This document shows, piece by piece, positions 44,161 through 51,717 of a stretch of DNA of 64,000 bases. Each line of letters starts with the position of its first letter. The stretch's first letter is position 1. Origin of the DNA: a bacterium. GTDB lineage: Bacteria; Electryoneota; RPQS01. The stretch is from positions 229,204 to 293,203 of the forward strand of contig DASXUQ010000009.1 of the NCBI GenBank assembly GCA_036504735.1. Direction: 5' to 3'. The notes under the pieces are model-generated. The model did no database searches and had not been told where the DNA came from. It saw nothing but the letters and a program-made list of their open reading frames with translations. The translations under genes and the position numbers were made by a program.

Positions 44161-44658
44161 ATGAACACGTTATTATTGGCGGCCGTGCTGCTGTTTCCGA
44201 CGGTGCACGGGCGGAGCGTGATGCAGCGCCATGTCGCGCTGCCTTCAGACCTTGCCGGCAGGCCGACGATTGTGCTGATTACCTTCGGGCAGGATCAGCA
44301 GATTATGGCCGATAGCTGGCTGCCGCTGTTCGGGCAGATTCAGACGGAATATCCCGCCGTCGGCTACCGCGAAGTGTCGGTCTCGAATTTCAATGACCGT
44401 TTGACGCGTTGCACGGTGGATGCTTACAACAATTTCAGTACGCAGGATCCGGCGGTGTATGAAAACACCGTGGTGCTGAGCGCCGGCCGCAGCCGCTTTT
44501 TAAGAGACCTGCATCTGCCCAATGACCACACCACGTATACCTTGCTGCTGGATGCGGCGGGTTTTGTGCGCTGGAGGGCCGCCGGAACCATGACGCCGCT
44601 GAATGGGCAGCGCCTTAAGGAAGCTGTGGGGGAATTGTCTGAAAAGAGTAAAAGTTAA
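44161..44658 (+). CDS. exported thioredoxin-fold-like protein, function unknown
   Basis: 165 residues from the ATG at 44161 (GGGAG upstream). The N-terminal MNTLLLAAVLLFPTVHG is a signal peptide. The body 'LAGRPTIVLITFGQDQQIMADSWLPLFGQI' (shown in parts as PTIVLITFGQDQQ and SWLPLFGQI) and 'TYTLLLDAAGFVRWRAAG' follow the order of thioredoxin-like proteins such as the ATP10/redoxin type. No CxxC site is present, so it is not a classic redox enzyme. Function unknown. Confidence 0.6.
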   Translation: MNTLLLAAVLLFPTVHGRSVMQRHVALPSDLAGRPTIVLITFGQDQQIMADSWLPLFGQIQTEYPAVGYREVSVSNFNDRLTRCTVDAYNNFSTQDPAVYENTVVLSAGRSRFLRDLHLPNDHTTYTLLLDAAGFVRWRAAGTMTPLNGQRLKEAVGELSEKSKS

Positions 44659-44679
44659 AAATTGAAGAAGGAGCACATT

Positions 44680-44889
44680 ATGAAGTACGGAGCACGCAAT
44701 CAACTGGTCGGCAAGGTGACGGAGATCAAGAAGGGGCAGCTTATGTGCGAGGTCAAGCTTGACCTGTCCAGCCCCGGTTCGATGGCGTCGGTGATGACAA
44801 TCGAATCGCTCGAAGAGTTGAATCTTCAGCCCGGCGACACGGTGAAGGTGGTGGTGAAGGCGGTCAATGTGCTGCTGGTAAAGGAGTGA
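44680..44889 (+). CDS. TOBE-domain molybdate-binding-type (Mop) protein
   Basis: 69 residues from the ATG at 44680, with AAGGAG upstream. The sequence 'SARNQL'-type opening appears as GARNQLVGKVTEIKKG, followed by 'CEVKLDL', 'VMTIESLEELNLQPGD' and 'VKVVVKAVNVLLVKE', a full single Mop/TOBE domain. Such proteins bind molybdate or tungstate as hexamers. No molybdenum transporter is nearby. The ending 'KAVNVLL' (instead of K-A-x-x-V-ML) is normal. Confidence 0.88.
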   Translation: MKYGARNQLVGKVTEIKKGQLMCEVKLDLSSPGSMASVMTIESLEELNLQPGDTVKVVVKAVNVLLVKE

Positions 44890-44919
44890 GTCTATTCCCG
44901 TTATCTGGAGGCAATAGTT

Positions 44920-45390
44920 ATGGACTTATTGCATCACTTCCGGAAGCTGTTCGAATATGACGAGTGGGCGAACCGGGAAGTCATTGAGGCGATTCGCGTC
45001 TCCGGAGCGCCGCCGTCGCCGCAGGTGCTCAAACGGCTGGGGCACATCGTGGGTGCCGAGGCCATGTGGCTGGCACGCTGGAGACAGCAGGCGAGTCCCA
45101 AAGTGTGGCCGGAGTTGTCTCTGGCACAGTGCGAGCAGGAATTGAGCGACATCGCCAAAGGCTGGCACGATCAGTTGCGAATGATCACTCCCGAGCAGCT
45201 TGACGGGAAGATCACTTATGTCAACAGCAAGGGCGAGCCGTGGGCGAACCTTGTGTCCGACGTGCTCACCCAGTTGGTGATGCACTCGGCGTATCATCGC
45301 GGACAGATTGCCTCGGACATGCGTGCGGCGGGCCTCGAACCGGCTTACACGGATTATGTTCATGCGGTGCGGCAGAGCCTGATTGCTTAA
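44920..45390 (+). CDS. DinB family protein
   Basis: 156 residues with GGAGG upstream. The DinB four-helix bundle is marked by 'LFEYDEWANREVIEAI' (residues 7-22), 'HIVGAEAMWLARW' with the first metal His, and 'LTQLVMHSAYHRGQIASDM' with the HxxxHR ligand pattern. DinB-like proteins bind a divalent metal and include thiol transferases; many are stress-induced. The reaction is unknown. Two further DinB-like genes follow at 49405 and 51176. Confidence 0.87.
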   Translation: MDLLHHFRKLFEYDEWANREVIEAIRVSGAPPSPQVLKRLGHIVGAEAMWLARWRQQASPKVWPELSLAQCEQELSDIAKGWHDQLRMITPEQLDGKITYVNSKGEPWANLVSDVLTQLVMHSAYHRGQIASDMRAAGLEPAYTDYVHAVRQSLIA

Positions 45391-45442
45391 AAAGCGAAAA
45401 GCGAAGAGCGTAAAAAGCGAAAATGAAGACGGTGAGAGCATC

Positions 45443-45808
45443 ATGAAAGTTGTCTTGCTGAGGGATGGGGAAACCTATCAACCGGAGCCGGAGTGGAAAC
45501 GGGTAAGCCTGGCCGGAAGCGCGAACATGTCCTTAGAGTATTTTGAAAAGCCGGCGGGGCACTCCTCGCCGCTGCACACCCATCCGTCCGAGCAGGTGTC
45601 GCTCATTTTGCAGGGGCAGATGAAGGTGGTGAATGGCGACGGGGAAGAGGCGCTGCTGGGTCCGGGAGACACGGCCTGGTTCGCACCCAACGAACCGCAC
45701 CGCATCGAGAACCCCACGGACAGCCTGGCGATTGGCGTGGATATTTTTGTTCCGGCGCGCGGTTTTGATTTCTGGACGAAGAAGCTTCAGGAAAAGAAGG
45801 CCCCGTGA
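45443..45808 (+). CDS. cupin-domain protein
   Basis: 121 residues from the ATG at 45443. The cupin motif 1 appears as SPLHTHPSEQVSLILQG (His-x-His and Glu metal ligands) and motif 2 as LGPGDTAWFAPNEPHRI (third His). It is a single small beta-barrel, probably metal-binding. Cupins of this size include sensors and simple dioxygenase or isomerase enzymes; no specific role can be chosen. It follows the DinB-like gene after a GCGAAAA word repeat at 45390-45425. Confidence 0.85.
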   Translation: MKVVLLRDGETYQPEPEWKRVSLAGSANMSLEYFEKPAGHSSPLHTHPSEQVSLILQGQMKVVNGDGEEALLGPGDTAWFAPNEPHRIENPTDSLAIGVDIFVPARGFDFWTKKLQEKKAP

Positions 45809-45938
45809 GCGCCGCCCGGCCTGTGATGCGATGCCCGTGACCGCGACCGAATCCCCTTGCCTGCGATCTGCCCTGCCCATACCCGGCGGGGCTGTCGTGC
45901 TGGCTTTTATTGCCCGGAAACTTAAGAGGAGTTGACGC

Positions 45939-47234
45939 ATGAAGCGTAGCGTTTCTCTTGTCACACTTGTGGTTGCGGCACTGACCCTCGGCGGCTGTGC
46001 CTCGATGAAGCTGTCGGTCAAGCCCGAGACTCCCCCCGCGCCGGCGACGCAGACGGTGCAGGCCTATACATCCTTCTGGGATGCCGTGGACAATGTGGAT
46101 CTGCCGTATGCCCAACGGCAGGAAGAGAGCGCCGAGCATAAGGACTTGGCCGCGGCCATGCAGACGGCGCTGGACGGCAAGACCGATGAGGCGGTGGAAG
46201 CTGTGCGCAAGGTGTGGATGTCCACGGCGGATTCGGCCACACGCCACCGGTCGCGGGAGCTGCTGGAGAACCTGCTGTTTACCCGCGCGCGCTGGAAAGA
46301 TATTCTGGATTTGTACACACGTGACACCAGCACGGTAGATCCACAGGAAGACATGCGCGCGCTGGTTAAGGTTTATGCCGCTGCTCCCCAAGAGCAGGTG
46401 GATCTGCCCGCTGCGCCGGATACGACGGCAATCAAACTCAACGGCGTGGGTCTGCCGACGGTGGAGGTGATGGTCAACGGCCATCCACGGCGGTTCATCG
46501 TAGATACAGGAGCCGCGGTGAGCGTGCTCTCTTCGGATTTCGCGAAGGAATGCGGCGTCAGGGCGGCGGAAGAAAGCGCACAGGCGGGAACATCCAACAC
46601 CAAAACCGTGGCCATTCAGGCGGCGGTGGTAGACAGCCTGCGCTGGGGCAAGCTGCTGGTACAACACCATCCCGTGGCGATCATTGAAGCCTCCCATCTG
46701 CGCTTCAGGTTGCTGGGGGTGATCACGCTGCTGAGGATTGACGGCATTGTCGGCTGGAATCTGCTCCGCGAATTGAATGTAAAAATGGATTACCGGAACA
46801 AGATCGCCGTGGTGCAGCCGCCACAGAAAAAGGACGGCATGCCGCGCAACCTGTTTGATCTGGGCGAGCCGATGGTAATGCTCCAGAATGAGCAGGGCAC
46901 ACGGTTCAATTTTCTGTTGGACACGGGCGCCAATTCCACCTGTCTTGGCCAGAGCGGCCTTAACAAGCTCCCCGCCCAAACCTATCACAAGCGGCGTACG
47001 ATGGTTGGCGGTGCGGGCGGCATGGAGAGTTTCAAGGCCGCCGTAGTGCCGCACCTGACGCTGTACACCAATGGCTACGCGTTGCAGTTCAAAAACCTGC
47101 GCACCGGACCTGAAGCCAAGACATCCGGCGTGAAGCGCGACGGGATTTTGGGCAGCGATGTGGCGGCCAAGGGGGCGATCACCCTCGATTTTCAGAATGG
47201 CCGTTTCGAGTATGAATTGCCGGCAACACATTGA
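45939..47234 (+). CDS. lipoprotein with two retropepsin-like aspartyl protease motifs
   Basis: 431 residues. A lipoprotein signal ends at the lipobox LGGC (Cys20), so it is membrane-anchored outside the cytoplasm. Residues about 45-150 are helical. The first protease-like domain has FIVDTGAAVSVLS (Asp189-Thr-Gly) and the second FLLDTGANSTCLG (about 328-332). Each is followed by a GxxGxx strand (VGWNLL; ILGSDV). Retropepsins normally dimerise to bring two DTG loops together; here both lie in one chain. AAGAGGAG precedes the ATG. mnmE starts at its stop codon. Target proteins are unknown. Confidence 0.85.
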   Translation: MKRSVSLVTLVVAALTLGGCASMKLSVKPETPPAPATQTVQAYTSFWDAVDNVDLPYAQRQEESAEHKDLAAAMQTALDGKTDEAVEAVRKVWMSTADSATRHRSRELLENLLFTRARWKDILDLYTRDTSTVDPQEDMRALVKVYAAAPQEQVDLPAAPDTTAIKLNGVGLPTVEVMVNGHPRRFIVDTGAAVSVLSSDFAKECGVRAAEESAQAGTSNTKTVAIQAAVVDSLRWGKLLVQHHPVAIIEASHLRFRLLGVITLLRIDGIVGWNLLRELNVKMDYRNKIAVVQPPQKKDGMPRNLFDLGEPMVMLQNEQGTRFNFLLDTGANSTCLGQSGLNKLPAQTYHKRRTMVGGAGGMESFKAAVVPHLTLYTNGYALQFKNLRTGPEAKTSGVKRDGILGSDVAAKGAITLDFQNGRFEYELPATH

Positions 47235-48817
47235 CATCAGCTTTTGACACGATCTGCGCCCTTTCGACCCCGCCCGGCATCGGTGGGATTGCCGTGCTGC
47301 GTGTGAGCGGAAGCAAGGCATGGGAGGTGGTGGAGCAATTGACAGGTAGGGGCGGGTTAAGTCCGCGCAACCCGCCCGTGCTGCCGGAGGCGAATACGGT
47401 ACACTTTGCGCGCATCTACGCGCGAGAGATACCCCCCTTAATCCCCCCTTATGCTAAGGGGGGAGACCCGCCCCCCCTTGGTCCCCCCGCTAAAGCGGGG
47501 GGAGACCCGATGGCTGATGTGACGATATCGCAAGGCGGGGCAGGGCAGGCCCAAAGAGCCCTGCCGCCGCGAAGGTTACGATCACCGCAAGACTCAGATT
47601 CTTCCCCCTTTGAAAAAGGGGGAAAAGAAGGGGGTTCGTACTTAGACAACGGCGAACTCATCGATGAGGTCATCCTTACCTTCTTCCGGGCGCCGAAATC
47701 GTACACGGGAGAAGATGTGGTGGAGATCTCCTGTCATGGCGGCCGGTATGCGGCGGCGCGGATTCTGGAACTGCTGCTGGAGCAAGGGGCGCGGATGGCA
47801 CGGCCGGGAGAATTTACCGAGCGCGCCTTTCTGAACGGCAAGCTGGATCTGGCACAGGCCGAAGCCGTGGCGGAGCTGATTCATTCGCGCACCCAGCAGG
47901 CAGGACGCGCGGCGGCACGGCAACTGGCGGGCGGGTTGTCACACAAGGTGTCGGCGATGCGCTCGCGGCTGCTGGATCTGCTGGCGCTTTTGGAACTGGA
48001 ATTGGATTTTTCTGAGGAGGATGTCGAGTTTCAGGCGCAGAGCGAGCGGCTTTCGACCCTGCGAGAACTGATGGAGGAGATGCGGGCGCTAACGGCGACC
48101 TTTGCGCGGGGACGGGTGGTGCGCGAGGGGCTGCGGGTGGCGATTGTCGGCGCGCCCAATGCGGGGAAGTCGACCTTGTTGAATGCGCTCTCCGGACAGG
48201 ACCGGGCGATTGTCAGCCCCGAGCCGGGCACTACCCGCGACGTGGTGGAAGCGCATATTGAAGTTGAAGGCATCGAACTGATTTTGCAGGACACGGCGGG
48301 GCTGCGCGAGGCGGCGGGCAGCATCGAGAGCGAAGGCATTGCCCGCACGCGCCGCGCCATCGAGCAGGCCGACGTGGTGCTGCTGGTGGTGGATGCGAGC
48401 GATCCCCATTGGCCTGAAGAGAATACCTTCGGCAAGCGGACGCTGCTGGTGTGGAATAAGACAGACCTGAACGGCGTCGTAGGGGCGCACAGCCGTGCGC
48501 CCGTTGCCTTCGTTTCCGCGCATCGCATCTCCGCTTTAACAGGCGCGGGGGTGGAAGAACTGCTGCATCAGATTCTCGCGCTGACGATAGGGGAGGAGTT
48601 CGGCGCACAGGAGATTATCATTTCCGAAGCGCGGCATCACGACGCACTGACGCGCGCCATCGGTAGCCTGGAGCGCGCGCAATTGCAAATTGGTCAATCC
48701 ACCCTGATGGCTTCCGATCTGCGTGACGCGGTGAATGCCTTAGGCGAGATCACCGGCGAAACGGTGGGCGAAGAAATTCTGGACAGGATCTTTTCGAAGT
48801 TTTGTATCGGAAAGTAG
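47231..48817 (+). CDS. mnmE: tRNA modification GTPase MnmE with a repeat-encoded insertion
   Basis: 528 residues from a TTG overlapping the TGA of the previous gene. The N-terminal folate-binding domain opens DTICALSTPPGIGGIAVLRVSG. The G domain has GAPNAGKSTLLN (P-loop), 'PGTTRDVVE' (switch), DTAGLRE and NKTD. The C-terminus CIGK is the catalytic end of the family. Residues about 65-137 are an extra stretch of 73 residues, encoded by a family B palindrome mosaic (47430-47636), within the first domain. Without it the length is about 455, as usual. MnmE with MnmG makes the 5-carboxymethylaminomethyl group on wobble U34. A REP lies in frame at 48479. Confidence 0.95.
   Translation: MTSAFDTICALSTPPGIGGIAVLRVSGSKAWEVVEQLTGRGGLSPRNPPVLPEANTVHFARIYAREIPPLIPPYAKGGDPPPLGPPAKAGGDPMADVTISQGGAGQAQRALPPRRLRSPQDSDSSPFEKGGKEGGSYLDNGELIDEVILTFFRAPKSYTGEDVVEISCHGGRYAAARILELLLEQGARMARPGEFTERAFLNGKLDLAQAEAVAELIHSRTQQAGRAAARQLAGGLSHKVSAMRSRLLDLLALLELELDFSEEDVEFQAQSERLSTLRELMEEMRALTATFARGRVVREGLRVAIVGAPNAGKSTLLNALSGQDRAIVSPEPGTTRDVVEAHIEVEGIELILQDTAGLREAAGSIESEGIARTRRAIEQADVVLLVVDASDPHWPEENTFGKRTLLVWNKTDLNGVVGAHSRAPVAFVSAHRISALTGAGVEELLHQILALTIGEEFGAQEIIISEARHHDALTRAIGSLERAQLQIGQSTLMASDLRDAVNALGEITGETVGEEILDRIFSKFCIGK
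47430..47636 (+). repeat. family B element inserted in frame in mnmE
   Basis: The mosaic has CCCCCCTTATGCTAAGGGGGG, CCCCCCGCTAAAGCGGGGGG and TTCCCCCTTTGAAAAAGGGGG hairpins around a short unique segment. It is 207 bases, a multiple of three, without a stop codon, and encodes a Pro/Gly-rich loop. Confidence 0.92.
48479..48503 (+). repeat. REP-like palindrome (alpha/beta mixed) inside mnmE
   Basis: GTAG followed by GGGCGCAC-AGCC-GTGCGCCC, in frame between the G4 (NKTD) and the C-terminal helices, encoding VGAHSRAPV. Confidence 0.85.
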
Positions 48818-48840
48818 GGGCGCACCTATGTGTGCGCCCG
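48814..48840 (+). repeat. REP-like palindrome (beta) at the end of mnmE
   Basis: GTAG followed by GGGCGCACC-TAT-GTGCGCCC. It overlaps the mnmE stop (TAG at 48815-48817) and precedes the beta transposase by 26 bases. Confidence 0.88.
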
Positions 48841-48865
48841 GTGCGAGAGAAGGTGCGAGGGAGCC

Positions 48866-49384
48866 ATGGATTCCGTCCGCCCGTTTCCGAAACGCAAGCA
48901 CATTCGGTTGCCACATTTTGATTATTCCGGCGTGGCTTCCTATTCTCTGACGATATGTACTCACCATCGGATCTGTTTCTTCGGTACGGTGGTTGACGAG
49001 CAGATGCGGCCCGGTCCCGCAGGGGAAATGGTGGAACGATGGTGGCTCGAACTCGAGCAGCGGTATGATGTGATGCTTGATGAATATGTGGTCATGCCAA
49101 ACCACTTTCACGGACTTCTGCTGGCGTGTAATCAGACGGGCGCACACGCAGGTGCGCCCCTACAGCAGATCATACGATGGTTCAAGACGATGTCCACGAA
49201 CGACTATATGCGCCATGTCAAAGAGCAGGGGTGGCTGCCGTTTGACCGGCGGTTGTGGCAGCGCAATTTCTACGAGCACATTCTTCGTGACAACGTGGAT
49301 CTGGTCAACCATCAGCAGTATATTCGAGATAACCCGGTGCATTGGGAGCGCGACCAGCACAATCCGAGTTTTCTGTTATCATGA
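48866..49384 (+). CDS. REP-associated tyrosine transposase (RAYT), beta
   Basis: 172 residues from the ATG at 48866 (GGGAG upstream). Landmarks are SYSLTICTHHRICFFG (residues 25-40), the HUH motif MPNHFHGLL (His80, His82), 'LWQRNFYEHILRD' with the probable nucleophilic Tyr, and 'QQYIRDNPVHWERD'. Residues 91-99 (TGAHAGAPL) are encoded by a beta palindrome inverted relative to the upstream copy at 48814. It sits directly after mnmE and begins the block that separates mnmE from mnmG. No terminal repeats of an insertion sequence are seen. Confidence 0.88.
   Translation: MDSVRPFPKRKHIRLPHFDYSGVASYSLTICTHHRICFFGTVVDEQMRPGPAGEMVERWWLELEQRYDVMLDEYVVMPNHFHGLLLACNQTGAHAGAPLQQIIRWFKTMSTNDYMRHVKEQGWLPFDRRLWQRNFYEHILRDNVDLVNHQQYIRDNPVHWERDQHNPSFLLS
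49138..49163 (-). repeat. REP-like palindrome (beta) inside the beta transposase gene
   Basis: On the minus strand GTAG is followed by GGGCGCACC-TGC-GTGTGCGCC. It is in frame, about ten codons past the HUH motif. Confidence 0.9.
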
Positions 49385-49404
49385 CTTAATGGGAAAAATT
49401 CTTT

Positions 49405-49911
49405 ATGAAAACACTTACCGAACTTCAGAACTACAAGTATCGCGCGGCGCGGGCGCTGCTGATCTTGCAGGAGTATGGGCTGCGGCATTTTTTGGAAAGC
49501 TGGCGCAAGGCTAAAGCGCAAGGGGTCGTGCTGCCGGAGACGGACAATCCCGCCTTCGAGTCTCTGGAGTATCTGGTGCGTCACGTGCTGCAAGTGGCGC
49601 AGGAAAACATGACCTGGATCTGCGAAAAGCTGGGTCTGCCCGATCCGTGCATCACTGAACCGCCCGACGTGCTGGCGATCGACAAGGAAGCCGACTGGTA
49701 CCTGATCTACCTGCTGGAAAAGCTGCGCGAGCCGCTGGAGAACGTGGAGCCGGAACGGTTCTACGATGTCTCCTACGAAACCCCCTGGAAAGAGATGTAT
49801 ACGGTTCACATGATGCTCGAACATCTGGTGTGCCACGCTTTCCGCCACGTCCTGCAAATCGAAGAACTCTGTGCCGCGCAACAGCCGGCCGAACACCATC
49901 AATCCGTGTGA
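49405..49911 (+). CDS. DinB-like protein, copy A of the mnmE-mnmG block
   Basis: 168 residues. A helical bundle with 'LQNYKYRAARALLILQEYGLRHFLESWRKAKA', 'LEYLVRHVLQVAQENMTWICEKLGLPDP' (parts shown) and the DinB-like ending 'MLEHLVCHAFRHVLQIEEL', where His residues match the metal sites. It is a paralog of 51176-51655, with the same order: 'YRAARALLIL' / 'YRGARAMILM' and 'CEKLGLPDP' in both. Reaction unknown. The next gene encodes an OmpA-like protein. Confidence 0.78.
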   Translation: MKTLTELQNYKYRAARALLILQEYGLRHFLESWRKAKAQGVVLPETDNPAFESLEYLVRHVLQVAQENMTWICEKLGLPDPCITEPPDVLAIDKEADWYLIYLLEKLREPLENVEPERFYDVSYETPWKEMYTVHMMLEHLVCHAFRHVLQIEELCAAQQPAEHHQSV

Positions 49912-49946
49912 TCCGATTTCTGTTTATCCACCGAGGAACTTTCCCG

Positions 49947-50783
49947 ATGAAAACGTTTGTCTCATCCGTACTTTTCGTGTGCGCGCTCTGTCTGTTTGCC
50001 CTGACGGCTTTGGGTGATCCTTTAGATACCGAAGGCTGTGTGGATCCGCCGCAGTTCAACCGTCTGCCCGGCTATGTTATCAACAACTGTGAGATCAACG
50101 ACTTTAACGCCTTTGATTTTCCCATGGCGGGCGACGAGACCACGGTGCAGCGCGCGGAAGGGAAGTTCTGGAAGGTGGACTACTATTTCCACGAAGGCAA
50201 GGCGGCATCCTATGTGGGCCTGCTGCACAATTTCAAGAACGCCGTGGAAAAGGCCGGGGGCAAAGTGGTCTACCTCGACGACAAGGATATGATGCGTCTG
50301 ACGGGAAAGATCAGTAAGGGTGCGGCGGAGACCTGGGTGCACGTGGCCGGACGCGACGACGGCGCGGGCTACACGCTGGTGGTGGTGCAGAAAGAAGCTA
50401 TGAAGCAGGAGATCACCTCCAACATCATGCTGGACTCGCTGAACGCCACGGGGCATATTGCGCTGGCCATCAATTTCGATACCGGCAAGGCAACGATCAA
50501 GGACGATTCCAAGCCGATCATCGAGCAGATGGTGGACCTGATGAAGAGCAACGCCGGTCTGAAGGTGGAGATCCAGGGGCACACGGATAATGTCGGCAAG
50601 AGCGATGCCAATCAGAAGCTGTCTGAAGAACGCGCCGCGAGTGTCAAAAAGGCGCTGGTGGATAACGGGATTGATGCCGCGCGCATGAGCGCCGTTGGAT
50701 ACGGTGACACCAAGCCTGTCGCCGACAACAAGACCGACGAAGGCAAAGCGCAGAACCGCAGAGTGGAACTGGTCAAAAAATAG
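49947..50783 (+). CDS. OmpA-family peptidoglycan-binding protein
   Basis: 278 residues from the ATG at 49947. A signal peptide (SSVLFVCALCLFALTALG) leads to a unique domain (about 25-150) and a C-terminal OmpA-like domain (about 165-278). The latter has 'INFDTGKATIKDDSKPIIEQM' at its start, 'VEIQGHTDNVG' with the conserved Gly-His-Thr-Asp, 'NQKLSEERAASVKKAL' and 'VGYGDTKPVADN', ending RRVELVKK. The domain binds diaminopimelate in the cell wall. The N-terminal part lacks a beta-barrel, so it is a periplasmic or lipoprotein-like linker. The stop codon abuts a family D palindrome. Confidence 0.88.
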   Translation: MKTFVSSVLFVCALCLFALTALGDPLDTEGCVDPPQFNRLPGYVINNCEINDFNAFDFPMAGDETTVQRAEGKFWKVDYYFHEGKAASYVGLLHNFKNAVEKAGGKVVYLDDKDMMRLTGKISKGAAETWVHVAGRDDGAGYTLVVVQKEAMKQEITSNIMLDSLNATGHIALAINFDTGKATIKDDSKPIIEQMVDLMKSNAGLKVEIQGHTDNVGKSDANQKLSEERAASVKKALVDNGIDAARMSAVGYGDTKPVADNKTDEGKAQNRRVELVKK

Positions 50784-50822
50784 CAGGGGTGACCCCTGCA
50801 CCCAAGGCCGCCTTCGGCGGGA
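50783..50822. repeat. family D palindrome upstream of the TfoX-like gene
   Basis: GCAGGGGT-G-ACCCCTGC followed by GCCGCC-TTC-GGCGG. The second hairpin's right arm (GGCGGGAGGAAC) appears to provide the ribosome-binding site of the following gene at 50829. Confidence 0.82.
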
Positions 50823-50828
50823 GGAACA

Positions 50829-51179
50829 ATGCCGGTTTCTGAAGATTATCTTGCGTACGTGCTCGAGCAGATGCGACTCGTGCGCGGTGTGACGACGAGA
50901 AAGATGTTCGGCGCGCTTTGCCTGTTTCATCAGGCCAAGGCCTTTGCGCTGATTGACGAGGACGTGCTGTATCTGAAGGTGGATGATTCCAACCGCGGGA
51001 ATTTTGTGGCGGCAGGAATGAGCGCGTTTACACCCGATGCCAACAAGCCCGAGTACAAGATGAACTATTTTGAAGTGCCCATCGATGTGCTCGAAGAGCC
51101 GGAGGCGCTGCGGGAGTGGGCGAAGAAGGCGATTGCCGTAGCCAACAAGGCGGCCCTTAAGAAGAGGAAGAAAGCATGA
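50829..51179 (+). CDS. TfoX N-terminal domain protein
   Basis: 116 residues. The TfoX/Sxy N-terminal domain is complete: 'EDYLAYVLEQMRLVRGVTTRKMFGALCLF' (shown in parts as EQMRLVRGVTTRKMFGAL) with 'FALIDEDVLYLKVDD' and 'PEYKMNYFEVPIDVLEEPEALREW'. In enterobacteria Sxy activates competence genes with CRP; stand-alone N-terminal domains are widespread and their role is less clear. The Lys-rich end (KAALKKRKKA) may bind nucleic acid. Its stop overlaps the next start (ATGA). Confidence 0.85.
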   Translation: MPVSEDYLAYVLEQMRLVRGVTTRKMFGALCLFHQAKAFALIDEDVLYLKVDDSNRGNFVAAGMSAFTPDANKPEYKMNYFEVPIDVLEEPEALREWAKKAIAVANKAALKKRKKA

Positions 51180-51655
51180 GCACTGTTGCCGATTTGCCGG
51201 ACTACCGTTATCGCGGCGCGCGGGCGATGATCCTGATGCACGAACGCGCGATGGCGGAATTTATCGCGACCTGGCGGAGGGCGAAGGCCGCGAACCTCGC
51301 GCTTCCCCAAACCGAAGATCCCGATTATGCGTCGCTGGAGGCGCTGCTGCATCATGTGCTGCGCGCCGCGCGCGGCTATATGGTGTGGATGTGTGAAAAG
51401 CTCGGTCTTCCCGATCCGCAAATTGATCCGGCCCCGCCCGCTGAGCGTGTGGCCGCCGAAGCCGAGGGTTACCTTCTGCACCTGAACTCCCGCTGGCGTC
51501 TGCCTTTGGTTTCGATAGATGAGGAAGCTATGTCCCGACCCTCCTACAAATCCCGCTGGAATATGGACTATCCCATCGAAGCCATGATGGAGCACGCCTT
51601 GGTGCATCCGCAGCGGCACAGGTTTCAATTGGAAGAGATGATGATGGGGCGGTAA
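51176..51655 (+). CDS. DinB-like protein, copy B of the mnmE-mnmG block
   Basis: 159 residues. A paralog of 49405-49911: 'YRYRGARAMILMHERAMAEFIATWRRAKA', 'LEALLHHVLRAARGYMVWMCEKLGLPDP' (parts shown) and 'MMEHALVHPQRHRFQLEEM' at the end, with His residues in equivalent places. It overlaps the TfoX-like gene by four bases and is followed by the gamma transposase. The two copies flank OmpA and TfoX, consistent with duplication of a segment. Reaction unknown. Confidence 0.75.
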   Translation: MSTVADLPDYRYRGARAMILMHERAMAEFIATWRRAKAANLALPQTEDPDYASLEALLHHVLRAARGYMVWMCEKLGLPDPQIDPAPPAERVAAEAEGYLLHLNSRWRLPLVSIDEEAMSRPSYKSRWNMDYPIEAMMEHALVHPQRHRFQLEEMMMGR

Positions 51656-51673
51656 TGGGTGAACGATTGATGG

Positions 51674-51698
51674 GTAGGGACACGGCTTGCCGTGTCCG
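51674..51698 (+). repeat. REP-like palindrome (gamma) upstream of the gamma transposase
   Basis: GTAG followed by GGACACGGC-TT-GCCGTGTCC, 20 bases before the transposase start at 51718. Confidence 0.92.
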
Positions 51699-51717
51699 TC
51701 ATCGTGAGGACAATGCC

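Noticed and set aside
45603-47321. Long open frame of 572 codons on the minus strand
   Set aside because: It lies opposite the lipoprotein aspartyl protease, has no recognisable motif, and is explained by the GC-rich codon bias of the plus-strand gene.
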